From Rufibacter roseolus (GTDB lineage Bacteria > Bacteroidota > Bacteroidia > Cytophagales > Hymenobacteraceae), in the NCBI RefSeq assembly GCF_017916365.1, contig NZ_JAFMSU010000001.1, forward strand, positions 620,001 through 684,000: a stretch of 64,000 nt of DNA, read 5' to 3'. The notes under the pieces are model-generated. The model ran no database searches. It saw only the letters and a program-made list of their open reading frames with translations, and was not told the DNA's origin. This document shows, piece by piece, positions 33,283 to 42,543 of this stretch (its first letter is position 1; every line of letters begins with the position of its first letter). The translations under genes and the position numbers were made by a program.

Positions 33283-35049
33283 TCAGATCACCAGCCGCAC
33301 GCCGCCCAGTTCCTGCAAACCGTAAACGAAGCGGTCACCGGGCGAGCCAATGAACATGAAGTTTTTCGGGATCTTCCACTTGGAAGACAGTTCCTGGATT
33401 AGATCGGGCCCGAAGTGTCCCCTGATAACGATGAAATCAACCTCCAGTTCCGGATAGGCCCGGTCCAGGACTTCTACCTCGTGCATCAGTTTCTTAGGCG
33501 GAGCCTCGCCTTCTCTCAGCACGTTCACAATTTTGATACGGCTGGTTTGCTCGTTCTCCACAATGTAGCGCATCACCTGGTTGATGTTGGCAATGTTATC
33601 GCCGCGGGTGAAGAAGACGAACTCCTGTGACCGGATGGTGGTGATCAGGCGCATGGTGGTGTACGAGGTGAAGGGAAGGATCTTGGCCAGCGGCTTCTCT
33701 ATCTGCTGCAGCAGGTACGCAAACAGACGGAGCAGCCTGATCCGGAACAGCATGATGAACACCACCGAAACTGTAGGAATGAAATACTTGAGGAAAACCC
33801 ACACGTAGGCTGGGTTTAGCAGGGCATTTCCCACCAAGGCCGCTACCACGGCCAAGATAGCGACAAAGACCACCACGCCACGCGCCCGCACCGGCCGCGG
33901 CAGCCGGTTCCGGCGCATCTTAAGCAGAATATTGCCCACCCCAAACAGGGTCATCACAGACAGGAACGAGATGGTGTACACGCCCGCCAGTGCCGCAATG
34001 TCTCCGCGGGTAATCAACAGGATGGAAACGCATAGCAGAAAGAAGCTGATCATGATGAGGTACGCCGAGCCTCTTTTGTTTGTGGTCAGCAGGAATTGGG
34101 GCAGGCAGCGGTCCAGCGTCATGCGGTGCACCAGGCCGGTCACGCCCACATAAGATGTGAGTACCGCCCCACTCAGTACCATGGCCGCGTTGATGGAGAC
34201 CAGGATGGAGAGCCAATGGCCGCCCGAAATTTCCCCCAAATAAGCAAGCAAAGCGGTCTGATGTTCGGCTACCTGGGCCATCGGAATAATGGCGATAGCC
34301 AGGAAAGCGGTAAGGGGGTTGAAGATGGTCACTGCCAGCCACATGTTGCGCAAGGTCTTGGCGAACACGCCCGGGGCCTGCTCCTCCACAAAGTTGGCCG
34401 AGCTCTCAAAGCCGGAGATTCCCAGCATGGCCGCCGCAAACCCGTAGAAAAGGGCCCGCCAGATGCTTCCCTGCAAAGGTTGGCTGTAGTTCAGGGCCAG
34501 CGTATCAAACCCATGGTTGAACAGATAGTAGAATCCTATCAGCACCAGCAGGGTGAGCGTACACATGTGGGTAATGAAGATGATGATAGCCACTATGGAA
34601 GACTCCCCAATCCCCATAATGGTCAGGCCCATGAAAAAGGCCAGCAAGCCAATGGTGGCATAGATAATGGGAAGCCCTTCCCAGAGGTGGTGCACGTAGT
34701 GCATGGCCTCGCTGGCCGAGATCACCGCAGTGGCCATGTAAGACAGCAGGGTAAGGCAGGCTGCCATGGAGGCTGTGCTTTTGCTGGTGGTGTTCAGCAG
34801 TGCGTTGTAGGCTCCACCGTTGAGGGGGAGGGCACCCACCACCTCGCCATAGATGCTCCGGAACAGATACAGTACCCCACCCACCAGCAGCAGTGCAATC
34901 CAGGCGTACTGGCCCGAGTAGATGATGGCCAGCGCCGATACATACAGGCAGGAGGAGGTAATATCGTTCCCGCAGATGGCAGTGGCCGCCAACTCTTTTA
35001 GTTTGGGCGCGTGCGTGGGCGAGATTGAGTTTGTAAGGTCTTTTTTCAT
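33283..35049 (-). CDS. APC-family amino acid permease with cytoplasmic tail
   Basis: A 588-aa transporter starting at the ATG at 35049 (MKKDLTNSIS); an ATG 9 codons upstream gives a longer form. About 12 membrane helices fill residues 20-450, with the N-terminal LKELAATAICGNDITSSCLYVSA in the position of the unwound substrate helix. The C-terminal ~130 residues are soluble and resemble a universal-stress-protein-like fold, as in some APC carriers with regulatory tails. The substrate (amino acid or polyamine) is unknown. It is followed by a strong terminator and divergent from the metal locus. Confidence 0.88.
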   Translation of the reverse strand: MKKDLTNSISPTHAPKLKELAATAICGNDITSSCLYVSALAIIYSGQYAWIALLLVGGVLYLFRSIYGEVVGALPLNGGAYNALLNTTSKSTASMAACLTLLSYMATAVISASEAMHYVHHLWEGLPIIYATIGLLAFFMGLTIMGIGESSIVAIIIFITHMCTLTLLVLIGFYYLFNHGFDTLALNYSQPLQGSIWRALFYGFAAAMLGISGFESSANFVEEQAPGVFAKTLRNMWLAVTIFNPLTAFLAIAIIPMAQVAEHQTALLAYLGEISGGHWLSILVSINAAMVLSGAVLTSYVGVTGLVHRMTLDRCLPQFLLTTNKRGSAYLIMISFFLLCVSILLITRGDIAALAGVYTISFLSVMTLFGVGNILLKMRRNRLPRPVRARGVVVFVAILAVVAALVGNALLNPAYVWVFLKYFIPTVSVVFIMLFRIRLLRLFAYLLQQIEKPLAKILPFTSYTTMRLITTIRSQEFVFFTRGDNIANINQVMRYIVENEQTSRIKIVNVLREGEAPPKKLMHEVEVLDRAYPELEVDFIVIRGHFGPDLIQELSSKWKIPKNFMFIGSPGDRFVYGLQELGGVRLVI

Positions 35050-35650
35050 CCGTCTTTTTTGTAATAAGTCTGCCACGTGGCAGCTTATGAACCCTGGCTA
35101 ACCGAGGCTTTTCAGCACCCCTGTAAGCTAAAAAGGTAAAAGTTTGGTAAGCACATCTTCAACCCAACCCCTATACGAGGGAAGTCTGAGACGAAGATAT
35201 CAAAATTGCTGAATTGTGATTCACCCCGTTTCTCTATAAAATCAGACAGATCAGCGGATGCTATACGGGTGTTTATAGGACTGGTTGAAGTAAGGATTTT
35301 TCTGGTGCGGCAAGGACTGTGACGAGGATGAAAGTAGGCTCAGAGCACCTTCCCTCAGAAAAGGCCTGATTCAGGAAAAACAGCCCCTAAACAGCTTTCG
35401 GCCTTTGGCCAATATAAATTTCTGTGAAAGGATATGACTGAATAGAAGCAATATCTTTATTTGTCTATATTTAATGGCAAAAGAATGTCCGGTTTCTCAG
35501 GAACAGTTGTCTGATTTATGTAACAACCGAATAAAATTGTATAACAGCAGTTCCGGTGATGTCTTTACTTTTGCAGGTAATAATACAGGTCTTGCACAAC
35601 TCTGGCCCACAGAGCGCGTTAAGGCAGTAAACAGTTGAACCTCAAGCCCC
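35050..35650. other. Divergent intergenic region
   Basis: 600 bp between the APC permease and the metal locus. It holds a palindrome copy at 35359-35394 and a TACTTTTG box at 35566-35573 that could be a -7 element for the plus-strand gene, though its -33 partner is poorly spaced. The stretch 35400-35560 is AT-rich. No gene seen. Confidence 0.55.
35359..35394. repeat. Gene-end type palindrome in a divergent spacer
   Basis: AAAAGGCCTGATTCAGGAAA followed by AACAGCCCCTAAAC. One of two clear copies (with 52185-52222) that lie between divergent genes and so cannot be acting as a terminator of either gene. Confidence 0.5.
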
Positions 35651-36049
35651 ATGAAGGCAATGCACAGATTTATTCACCTCAGCTTAGTAGTAGCCCTCTT
35701 GATAGGCTCCTTCGGCTTCCGTGTGGATCCTATGCGTTGCGCTGGCAAGAAAGATGGTGTAGCGCTAAGCCTCTCCATGGATTCTGGTTGCTGCTGCAGC
35801 AAAAAAGCCAAAGAAAAGCAAGCCCCCTGCAATGACGCCACCTGCGTGATGCAGCGGAGCGTAGCTTCCACTAGTAACTTCAGCCTTTCTGCCCAGCAGG
35901 TGGTGAAGGCAGTAGCCAAGCCGGCCACTTACCCTAGCTTTGCCCAAAGCATCAGGCCGGTTTTATTGGAGACCCTTCCACGGGTAACCTTGCCGCCGCC
36001 TATCTCGGGGCGTGATATCGGTATTCTGCACCAAAGTTTCCTTATCTAG
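35651..36049 (+). CDS. Small Cys-rich exported protein (HYC_CC_PP-like)
   Basis: A 132-aa protein with an N-terminal signal (about 8-25). It then shows PMRC, a GCCCSK cluster, further Cys residues (PCNDATC), and a C-terminal LPPPISGRDIGILHQSFLI. This pattern matches the small Bacteroidota family I know as HYC_CC_PP, often found near metal-resistance genes. The start could be the ATG at 35651 or 35660. It heads the metal-efflux locus. Metal binding through the Cys cluster is inference. Confidence 0.7.
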   Translation: MKAMHRFIHLSLVVALLIGSFGFRVDPMRCAGKKDGVALSLSMDSGCCCSKKAKEKQAPCNDATCVMQRSVASTSNFSLSAQQVVKAVAKPATYPSFAQSIRPVLLETLPRVTLPPPISGRDIGILHQSFLI

Positions 36050-36377
36050 TTTTCCTCTCTTTTTTCAGAAGCGGCCGCTATTCGCATTGTGGCTATCTTC
36101 TGTTCTGTAAAATCAGTTCTGTTTTGATGACCTGTGCAACTGGCTTTTAGCTATGGCTGCGGGTATCTGACGCTGTTTTCTTTCAGTGCGCCTAGGGCTT
36201 AAGCCAGGGCTTGCCTTAACCTGATTTTACAGTATCCGCTTATTCCATTTTCCTGCTCTTCCTTTCTTCGGCTTTAGCGCTGCTATGCCCTGGAGATTGT
36301 CTTTCAAGCGCCTTGCCGGAACGCGTGTTTCCGTGAGGCAACCTGTTCGTTTTTCCCTAGTCCAAACCAATCTATTT
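36050..36377. other. Leader region of the metal-binding lipoprotein gene
   Basis: Non-coding 328 bp. The nested stems at 36105-36232 are the main feature; 36233-36377 shows no clear promoter. Confidence 0.5.
36105..36232 (+). ncRNA. Candidate structured leader RNA before the metal-efflux genes
   Basis: Nested inverted repeats: outer stem CTGTAAAATCAG (36105-36116) with CTGATTTTACAG (36221-36232), 12 bp perfect; middle stem CTGGCTTTTAGC (36140-36151) with GCTTAAGCCAG (36197-36207), one bulge; inner stem CGCTG (36171-36175) with CAGTG (36184-36188). The structure spans 128 nt in the 328-bp gap between the Cys-rich gene and the heavy-metal-binding lipoprotein gene. It matches no riboswitch class I recognise. 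It could be a processed 3' end of the upstream mRNA. Confidence 0.45.
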
Positions 36378-36662
36378 ATGAAATCTCTCAAAATCAACAT
36401 CGCGTTGGCCTTCTTCGGCCTGACTGTATTCACTGCCTGCAACGGTTCCGGAACGGAGCAGAAAGCCGCCGAAGGAACTACCACCACCACAGAAGCCCAG
36501 GTAGCGGGCGTGAGTTACACCTGCCCCATGCACCCCGAGGTGGTGAGTCAGGAGAAAGGCAAATGCCCTAAGTGCGGCATGTTCCTGGAAGAAGTAAAAC
36601 CCGGCCAGAAGCTTGACTCGGCCGCGGCTGCCCAGCAGCACCACGAAGGCGATCAACACTAA
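36378..36662 (+). CDS. Heavy-metal-binding-domain lipoprotein
   Basis: A 94-aa lipoprotein from the ATG at 36378; a longer frame from 36285 lacks a signal and is rejected. The lipobox is LTVFTAC. The mature part holds one heavy-metal-binding domain YTCPMHPEV...GKCPKCGM and a His-rich C-terminus (QQHHEGDQH). Such YHS-like CPMHP modules occur at the front of CusB-type adaptors; here one is a separate protein, probably a periplasmic metal chaperone for the pump encoded 150 bp downstream. Confidence 0.85.
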   Translation: MKSLKINIALAFFGLTVFTACNGSGTEQKAAEGTTTTTEAQVAGVSYTCPMHPEVVSQEKGKCPKCGMFLEEVKPGQKLDSAAAAQQHHEGDQH

Positions 36663-36716
36663 GTTTTAATATCCTGTCTCAGGCGCCAGTGGCTTCCCAA
36701 GCTCCAGACCTGCCCG

Positions 36717-36756
36717 GTTGTTTTGGGCCTGTTTCCATCAAAACAGGCTCAGAACG
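36717..36756 (+). repeat. Nested palindrome before the CusA-like gene
   Basis: Inner arms GCCTGTTT / AAACAGGC (8 bp perfect) with weak outer pairing, 55 nt after the lipoprotein stop. Family member. Confidence 0.65.
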
Positions 36757-36810
36757 CCCCAGGGTTTGGGTGAGGGGAACCGGGCGCCGGCTGGATAATT
36801 CCATCATTCT

Positions 36811-38088
36811 ATGATAGGCAACTTAATTTCCTTCTCGCTCCGCAACCGGGTGATTGTGCTACTCATTGCGGCCGGTCTGTTCGGGTGGGGCGTGTATTCG
36901 GTGACCACCAGCAAGGTAGACGCCATCCCTGATCTATCAGAGAACCAGGTGATCGTGTTTACCGAGTGGATGGGCCGTAGTCCGCAGATTATTGAGGACC
37001 AGGTGACCTACCCGTTGGTGACCAACCTGCAGGGCATGCCCCAGGTGAAATATGTGCGGGGCGTCTCCATGTTCGGGATGAGTTTCATCTACGTCATCTT
37101 CCAGGACCAGACCGATATCTACTGGGCCCGAGAACGGGTGCTGGAGCGCCTGAACTACGCTAACCGTCTGCTCCCCGAAGGTGCTATTCCTACCCTGGGT
37201 CCGGACGGAACCGGCGTAGGCCACATCCTTTGGTACACGCTGGAGGCCCCGGACATGGACCTGGGCGAGCAGCGCGCCGTGCAGGACTGGTACGTGAAGT
37301 TCGCGCTGCAGAACGTGCCCGGCGTGAGCGAGATCGCCTCGTTTGGGGGCTTTCAGAAACAGTACCAGATCACCCTTGACCCTAACAAACTGACGTATTT
37401 CAACCTGTCGGTGCCGCAGGTCATGGCGGCGGTGCGGGCCAATAACAATGAGAGCGGCGGCCGCAAGTTTGAGATGAGCGACATCGGGTACATCATCAAA
37501 ACCACCGGCTATCTCAAATCAACCGAGGAAATAGAGAACATCCCCATCGCCACCCAGAACACCATCCCGGTGAGCGTGCGCGACATTGCCACCGTGCAGA
37601 TGACGGGCGAGAGCCGCCTGGGGATCTTTGACCTCAACGGCGAGGGCGAAGCGGTAGGTGGCATTGTGGTCATGCGCTACGGTGAGAACGCCGAGGAGGT
37701 CATCCGGAACGTGAAGGCCAAAATGGAGGAGGTGTCTACGGGCCTGCCCAAAGGTGTGAAGTTCAACATTGTCTATGACCGCAGCGGGCTCATCAATGAA
37801 TCGGTGGACTCCATCAAAACCACGCTTATTGAGGAGATGCTGGTAGCCTCGGCCATTGTGTTTCTGTTCCTCTTCCACTGGCGCAGTGCCCTCATCATCA
37901 TCATCCAGTTGCCTTTGTCCGTGGCCATTGGGTTCATCCTGTTGAATGTTTTTGATATCACCTCCAACATTATGTCGCTCACCGGTATTGCCCTCTCTAT
38001 TGGGGTGATTGTGGATGACGCCATTGTAATGGTGGAGAACGCTTACCGGCATCTAGCGGATGCCCAACAAACCGAAGAAAATGGATAA
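36811..38088 (+). CDS. CusA-like heavy-metal RND pump, N-terminal part
   Basis: A 425-aa N-terminal portion of an HME-type RND pump: the first membrane helix, DAIPDLSENQVIVFTEW, porter domain, then helices TM2-TM4 with GVIVDDAIVMVENAYRHL. Normal CusA/CzcA proteins are about 1040 aa. This frame ends with QQTEENG-stop shortly after TM4, and the remainder continues in the +1 frame from 38060. The split falls inside the loop that follows MVENA, in the middle of the membrane domain. It is either a frameshift (mutation or sequencing error), programmed shifting, or a true two-piece pump. As written, this part alone could not pump. Confidence 0.85.
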   Translation: MIGNLISFSLRNRVIVLLIAAGLFGWGVYSVTTSKVDAIPDLSENQVIVFTEWMGRSPQIIEDQVTYPLVTNLQGMPQVKYVRGVSMFGMSFIYVIFQDQTDIYWARERVLERLNYANRLLPEGAIPTLGPDGTGVGHILWYTLEAPDMDLGEQRAVQDWYVKFALQNVPGVSEIASFGGFQKQYQITLDPNKLTYFNLSVPQVMAAVRANNNESGGRKFEMSDIGYIIKTTGYLKSTEEIENIPIATQNTIPVSVRDIATVQMTGESRLGIFDLNGEGEAVGGIVVMRYGENAEEVIRNVKAKMEEVSTGLPKGVKFNIVYDRSGLINESVDSIKTTLIEEMLVASAIVFLFLFHWRSALIIIIQLPLSVAIGFILLNVFDITSNIMSLTGIALSIGVIVDDAIVMVENAYRHLADAQQTEENG

Positions 38089-39973
38089 GCAAACGCGACT
38101 GACCATCATAGAGAAAGCCTCCAGGCAGGTGGGCCCCAGCGTGTTTTGGAGCACCATCATCATCATCACCTCCTTTTTGCCGGTGTTTTTGCTCACGGGG
38201 CAGGAGGGACGCCTGTTCAGCCCGCTGGCCTGGACCAAGACCTTCATCCTGATTGTGGATGCCTTTGTGGCCATCACCGTGACACCCGTGCTGCTGTCAC
38301 TGCTGCTCAAAGGCAAATTCAAGCCCGAGAGCGCCAACCCCATCAACCGCGGGCTGGAACGAGTGTACGCCCCCATCCTGCGCTGGTGTCTCAAATGGCG
38401 GAAAACCACTATCGGGATTAACCTGCTGGCGCTGCTGGTGAGTATTCCCATGCTCATGAGCCTAGGCTCAGAGTTCATGCCGCCGCTGGACGAGAGCTCC
38501 ATCCTGTTCATGCCCGTGACGCTGCCCGATATCTCCAACGCTGAGGCCAAACGCATTCTGCAGGTGCAGGACAAGATCATCAAATCGGTGCCCGAGGTGG
38601 AGCAGGTGTTGGGCAAAGCTGGCCGGGCCAGCACCGCCACGGATAACTCGCCCATCAGCATGATCGAGACCATCATCCAGCTGAAACCGCAGTCCCAGTG
38701 GCGCGAGGGCATGACCAAAGCCCAGATTATCGCGGAGCTGGACCAGAAACTGCAGATCCCCGGCGTCATCAACGGCTGGACCCAACCCATCATCAACCGT
38801 ATCAACATGCTGGCCACCGGCATCCGGACGGATGTGGGCGTGAAGGTCTACGGGCAGAGCCTGGATTCCATTGCGGTGGTCTCAGAGAAAGTGCGCAATG
38901 CCCTGCAAAAGGTGGAGGGCGTAAAGGACCTGTACATTGAGCCGGTGACCGGCGGCCGGTACCTGGAGATCCAGACCCGGCGCGAGGAACTGGGGCGCTA
39001 CGGCCTGTCAGTGGATGATGTGAACAGTATTGTGGAGTCGGCGCTGGGAGGCATGACCATTGGCAACACCATTGAAGGCCGCCAGCGCTTCTCCATTAAC
39101 CTGCGCCTGGCCCAGGAGTACCGCAACAGCCTGGACCGCATCCGCCGCATTCCCATCCAATCTGGGACCGCGGGAACCGTCCCGCTCTCGGCCGTGGCCG
39201 ATGTCAAATTTGTGGACGGGCCGCCCATGATCGCCTCGGAGAATGCGCAGTTGCGCGGGGCCGTGTTGTTCAACGTGCGGGACCGCGATCTGGGCAGCAC
39301 CGTGCAGGAAGCCATTAACACCATCAATCAGCAGGTAACGGGCATGCCCAACGGCTACCACCTGGAGTGGAGCGGGCAGTGGGAAAACCAGATCAGGGCG
39401 AACCAGACCTTGAAGATCATCATCCCGCTGGTGTTGGTCATCATCTTCCTGATCCTGTACTTCTCTTTCAAATCCTTCAAGGAGGCGTTGCTCAACCTAA
39501 TCACCATTCCCTTTGCCCTAGTAGGGGGCGTGTTCATTGTGTACTTCTACGGCATCAACCTGTCCGTAGCCGTGGCGGTGGGCTTCATCGCCTTGTTCGG
39601 GATGGCGGTGGAGACCGGGATGCTGATGGTGGTGTACCTGAACGAAGCCATGAACGAGCTGGTCGCCGTGAAGGGGAATTCCAGCCAGACCATCACCAAG
39701 CAGGACATCCGGGAGTATGTGTTCCAGGGGGCGGCCAAGCGGTTGCGCCCTAAAATCATGACCGTTTCCGTTTCGCTGTTCGGGTTGATTCCCATTCTGT
39801 GGGCCACCGGCGTGGGCACCGATGTGATGCTGCCCATTGTACTGCCCTTGATTGGCGGGGTATTCTCCTCTTCCATTCACATTCTGCTGGTGACTCCCGT
39901 GGTGTTTGAGATGACCAAAGAATACGAGCTGAAGAAATACGGCAAACTAGAGATCTACGATGTTAAGCATTAA
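38060..39973 (+). CDS. CusA-like heavy-metal RND pump, C-terminal part
   Basis: A 637-aa continuation of the pump: IIEKASRQVGPSVFWSTIIIITS through the second porter domain (FMPPLDESSILFMPVTLPD, RASTATDNSPISMIE, NGWTQPIINRINMLATGIRTDVGVK in successive segments) and the last helices. The first codon overlaps the preceding frame by 29 bp. Together the two parts give about 1060 aa, a full pump. The motifs are those of Cu/Ag or Zn/Co/Cd pumps; copper or silver is favoured by the Cus-like gene order and the CPMHP domains of the adaptors. It overlaps the TolC gene by 14 bp. Confidence 0.85.
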   Translation: MPNKPKKMDKQTRLTIIEKASRQVGPSVFWSTIIIITSFLPVFLLTGQEGRLFSPLAWTKTFILIVDAFVAITVTPVLLSLLLKGKFKPESANPINRGLERVYAPILRWCLKWRKTTIGINLLALLVSIPMLMSLGSEFMPPLDESSILFMPVTLPDISNAEAKRILQVQDKIIKSVPEVEQVLGKAGRASTATDNSPISMIETIIQLKPQSQWREGMTKAQIIAELDQKLQIPGVINGWTQPIINRINMLATGIRTDVGVKVYGQSLDSIAVVSEKVRNALQKVEGVKDLYIEPVTGGRYLEIQTRREELGRYGLSVDDVNSIVESALGGMTIGNTIEGRQRFSINLRLAQEYRNSLDRIRRIPIQSGTAGTVPLSAVADVKFVDGPPMIASENAQLRGAVLFNVRDRDLGSTVQEAINTINQQVTGMPNGYHLEWSGQWENQIRANQTLKIIIPLVLVIIFLILYFSFKSFKEALLNLITIPFALVGGVFIVYFYGINLSVAVAVGFIALFGMAVETGMLMVVYLNEAMNELVAVKGNSSQTITKQDIREYVFQGAAKRLRPKIMTVSVSLFGLIPILWATGVGTDVMLPIVLPLIGGVFSSSIHILLVTPVVFEMTKEYELKKYGKLEIYDVKH

Positions 39974-41213
39974 CTATAAGAACTACCTTTTAGCCGGCCT
40001 GTTGCTGCTGTCAGCGCTCAGTTCCAGGGCCCAGGAGGTGTATACCCTGGAAACCGTTATCCATATCGTGCACCTCAACAACCTCATGTTGCAGGAGCAT
40101 GATCTGCGAACCCAGGCGATGAAAGAATCTGCCAAAGGTGCCCGAAGCTGGATGGCGCCCATGGTGGGTGCAGGGGTGTTCATGGTGCCATACCCGGGCC
40201 AGACGGTGATGGAAGACCGCGATAAAGGCATGCTGATGACCGCCATTGAACAGGACATCCCCAATCCGGCGAAGCTGAAGGCCAAGGAAAAGTACCTGCA
40301 ATCCAGGGCCTCCATAGAGGAGGAGCAGCACGAGGTGATGATGAACCAGTTCAGGGCGCAGGCCAAAACCGCCTATTACCAGTGGGTGGTGCTGGAGAAG
40401 AAAAAGTCGGTGCTGCGCGAAAGCCAGCGCATCATGCAGTTCATGCTCAAGCTGAGCAAGGTCCGCTACCCTTATAACCAAAGCTCCCTGGGCAGTATCT
40501 ACAAAGCCGAAGGCCGCCTGGGCGAAGTGGAAAACATGCTCACCATGACTGACAGCGAAATCATCCTGAAGAACCTCCAGCTTAACATGCTCATGAACCT
40601 GCCCGCCGAAACCCGTTTCAGGATAGACACTACCGTGCAGACTCCAGAGTTGATGCCCTTACCGGATACCGCAGCTTTGAGCACCGCCCGCAGCGATGTG
40701 CGCCAGATAGACCGCACCATTGAGTCCATGCAACTCAACCTACGGCTGGAGAACATGGAGCGGAAACCGGAATTTGGGGTACGTTTTGAGAACATGATGC
40801 CCCGCGACAAGATGATGCCGAAGGTGTACACGCTCATGGGTATGGTCTCCATTCCCATCGCGCCTTGGTCTTCCAGGATGTACAAGTCCAACCTCAAGGC
40901 CATGAACCTGGAGATACAAGGCATGCAGAAAGGCCGCGAGAACCTCCTCAACGAAGCACGCAACATGGTGGCCAGCATGGGGCTGGAGCTGCAGACCAAA
41001 CGCACCCAGGTGCAGAACTACGAGAAGAAGATCATCCCGGCGTTGCGGCGCAACTATGAAACCACGCTCCTGAGTTACGAGCAGAACACAAGCCAGCTGC
41101 CCCTGGTCATTGACGCCTGGGAAGCCCTGAACATGGCCCAAATGGAATACCTCAACAACCTGGAACAGCTTTACCTGATTGGTGTGAACTATGAGAAAGA
41201 ACTGGAAAAATAA
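39960..41213 (+). CDS. TolC-family outer-membrane efflux channel
   Basis: A 417-aa protein with a signal peptide (about 1-24, SSRAQ). It is made of long helical stretches (EQDIPNPAKLKAKEKYL, SLGSIYKAEGRLGEVENML) typical of the CusC/CzcC branch. It would form the outer-membrane duct of the RND pump. It overlaps the pump gene by 14 bp and the first adaptor gene by 23 bp, indicating tight translational coupling. Confidence 0.88.
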   Translation: MLSINYKNYLLAGLLLLSALSSRAQEVYTLETVIHIVHLNNLMLQEHDLRTQAMKESAKGARSWMAPMVGAGVFMVPYPGQTVMEDRDKGMLMTAIEQDIPNPAKLKAKEKYLQSRASIEEEQHEVMMNQFRAQAKTAYYQWVVLEKKKSVLRESQRIMQFMLKLSKVRYPYNQSSLGSIYKAEGRLGEVENMLTMTDSEIILKNLQLNMLMNLPAETRFRIDTTVQTPELMPLPDTAALSTARSDVRQIDRTIESMQLNLRLENMERKPEFGVRFENMMPRDKMMPKVYTLMGMVSIPIAPWSSRMYKSNLKAMNLEIQGMQKGRENLLNEARNMVASMGLELQTKRTQVQNYEKKIIPALRRNYETTLLSYEQNTSQLPLVIDAWEALNMAQMEYLNNLEQLYLIGVNYEKELEK

Positions 41214-42543
41214 GCTCCTGGGTTTGGTCATCCTGCTGTTGCCGTTCACCTTCTCGGCCTGCAAAGACAAGCACGGTACGGGAACCGAGGCGGCCCATGC
41301 CATGGAATACACTTGCCCCATGCACCCGCAGATTGTGCAGGACAAACCGGGTTCCTGCCCCATCTGCGGCATGGACCTGGTAGCCAAACAAACCGCCAAC
41401 GCACCAGCCGCCGCCGTGCCAACCGACCTGAACTACTTGCTGCAACCCGCGAATCAGACGGTGATTTCTTCCATCCAAACCACGCACCCGGTGCAGGAGA
41501 AGGTGGAAAATGAAATCACCATGAACGGCGTGGTGACCTATGACACGCGGCGCCAGTACATGATCCCGGCGCGTTTTGGGGGCAGAATTGAAAAACTGTA
41601 CGTGAAATTCAACTACCAGCCGGTGCGCAAAGGCCAGAAGCTCTACGACATCTACAGCCCCGAACTGGTGACCGCCCAGAAAGAACTCCTTTATCTCCTG
41701 CAGAATGACCCCGGCAACTCGGCGCTAATTTCAGGTGCACGGCAAAAGCTGCGGCTCTTAGGTGCCACCGAAGGACAGATCAGGCAACTGGCCAGAATGG
41801 GCCGGGAGTCCTATACTTTCCCGGTGTTCAGTCCTTACAATGGCTATGTGCTGGACCCTGCTGTTAACGCAGCGCCAACCGTGGCTCCTTCTGCTGCCGC
41901 TGCTGGCAGTAGCGGAGATGGCATGGGCGGCATGGGGGGCGGTGCGGCTCCCGCAGGAGGGGCAGCGTCCGGCGCAAGCACCTCTTCGGCGGCGGGGCAG
42001 GGCGGGGGCTTCGCCATCCGGGAGGGCATGTACGTGACCACCGGGCAGGCCCTGCTCAAAGTGGTAGACGCCTCGCAGGTGTGGGCGCAGTTCAACGTGC
42101 CTGGTGGCCTGGTGGGGCAGCTCAAGAAAGGGACGCCGGTGACCATCACCTTCAACCAGTTGCCGGGGAAGACGCTGCAGTCTGCGGTGCTGCTGGTGGA
42201 GCCGGTGTTTGAGGCGAATGAGAACTTCGCCCGGGTGCGGGCCTCCTTGCCGGCGCAGGGAAATTCCGCCTTGATCGGACAGGTCATCACCGGGAAAGCC
42301 AGCTATAGCACCGGCTCGGCCCTGTGGATTCCTAAGGAGGCTGTGTTGGACCTCGGTACGCAATCTGTGGCTTTCCTTAAAGTGGACGGCGTGTTTAAAC
42401 CGGTTCCTGTGCAGGTGGGCCAGCGCGCCGACGGACGGGTGGAAGTTGTACAAGGGCTGACGGCCCAGGACGTGATTGCGGTAAACGCACAGTTCCTGGT
42501 AGACAGTGAAAGCTTTATCAGGGTGGAGGATACGAACCGATGA
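41191..42543 (+). CDS. CusB-like adaptor with one metal-binding domain
   Basis: A 450-aa lipoprotein (lipobox FTFSAC near residue 24). Residues about 38-66 form a heavy-metal-binding module (YTCPMHPQIVQDKPGSCPICGMDLV). The adaptor follows: barrel-sandwich, alpha-hairpin and beta-barrel domains. A Gly/Ala/Ser-rich insert around residues 228-275 (about 45 residues, no fixed structure expected) interrupts the middle region. Its start lies inside the TolC gene, and its stop overlaps the next adaptor gene by 4 bp (ATGA). Confidence 0.9.
   Translation: MRKNWKNKLLGLVILLLPFTFSACKDKHGTGTEAAHAMEYTCPMHPQIVQDKPGSCPICGMDLVAKQTANAPAAAVPTDLNYLLQPANQTVISSIQTTHPVQEKVENEITMNGVVTYDTRRQYMIPARFGGRIEKLYVKFNYQPVRKGQKLYDIYSPELVTAQKELLYLLQNDPGNSALISGARQKLRLLGATEGQIRQLARMGRESYTFPVFSPYNGYVLDPAVNAAPTVAPSAAAAGSSGDGMGGMGGGAAPAGGAASGASTSSAAGQGGGFAIREGMYVTTGQALLKVVDASQVWAQFNVPGGLVGQLKKGTPVTITFNQLPGKTLQSAVLLVEPVFEANENFARVRASLPAQGNSALIGQVITGKASYSTGSALWIPKEAVLDLGTQSVAFLKVDGVFKPVPVQVGQRADGRVEVVQGLTAQDVIAVNAQFLVDSESFIRVEDTNR

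Noticed and set aside
34096..35001. Plus-strand open frame of 301 codons opposite the APC permease
   Set aside because: Gly/His/Gln-rich antisense shadow; no family features.
36285..36377. N-terminal extension of the metal-binding lipoprotein
   Set aside because: The extension is basic and non-hydrophobic, and would hide the lipoprotein signal that starts at the ATG at 36378.
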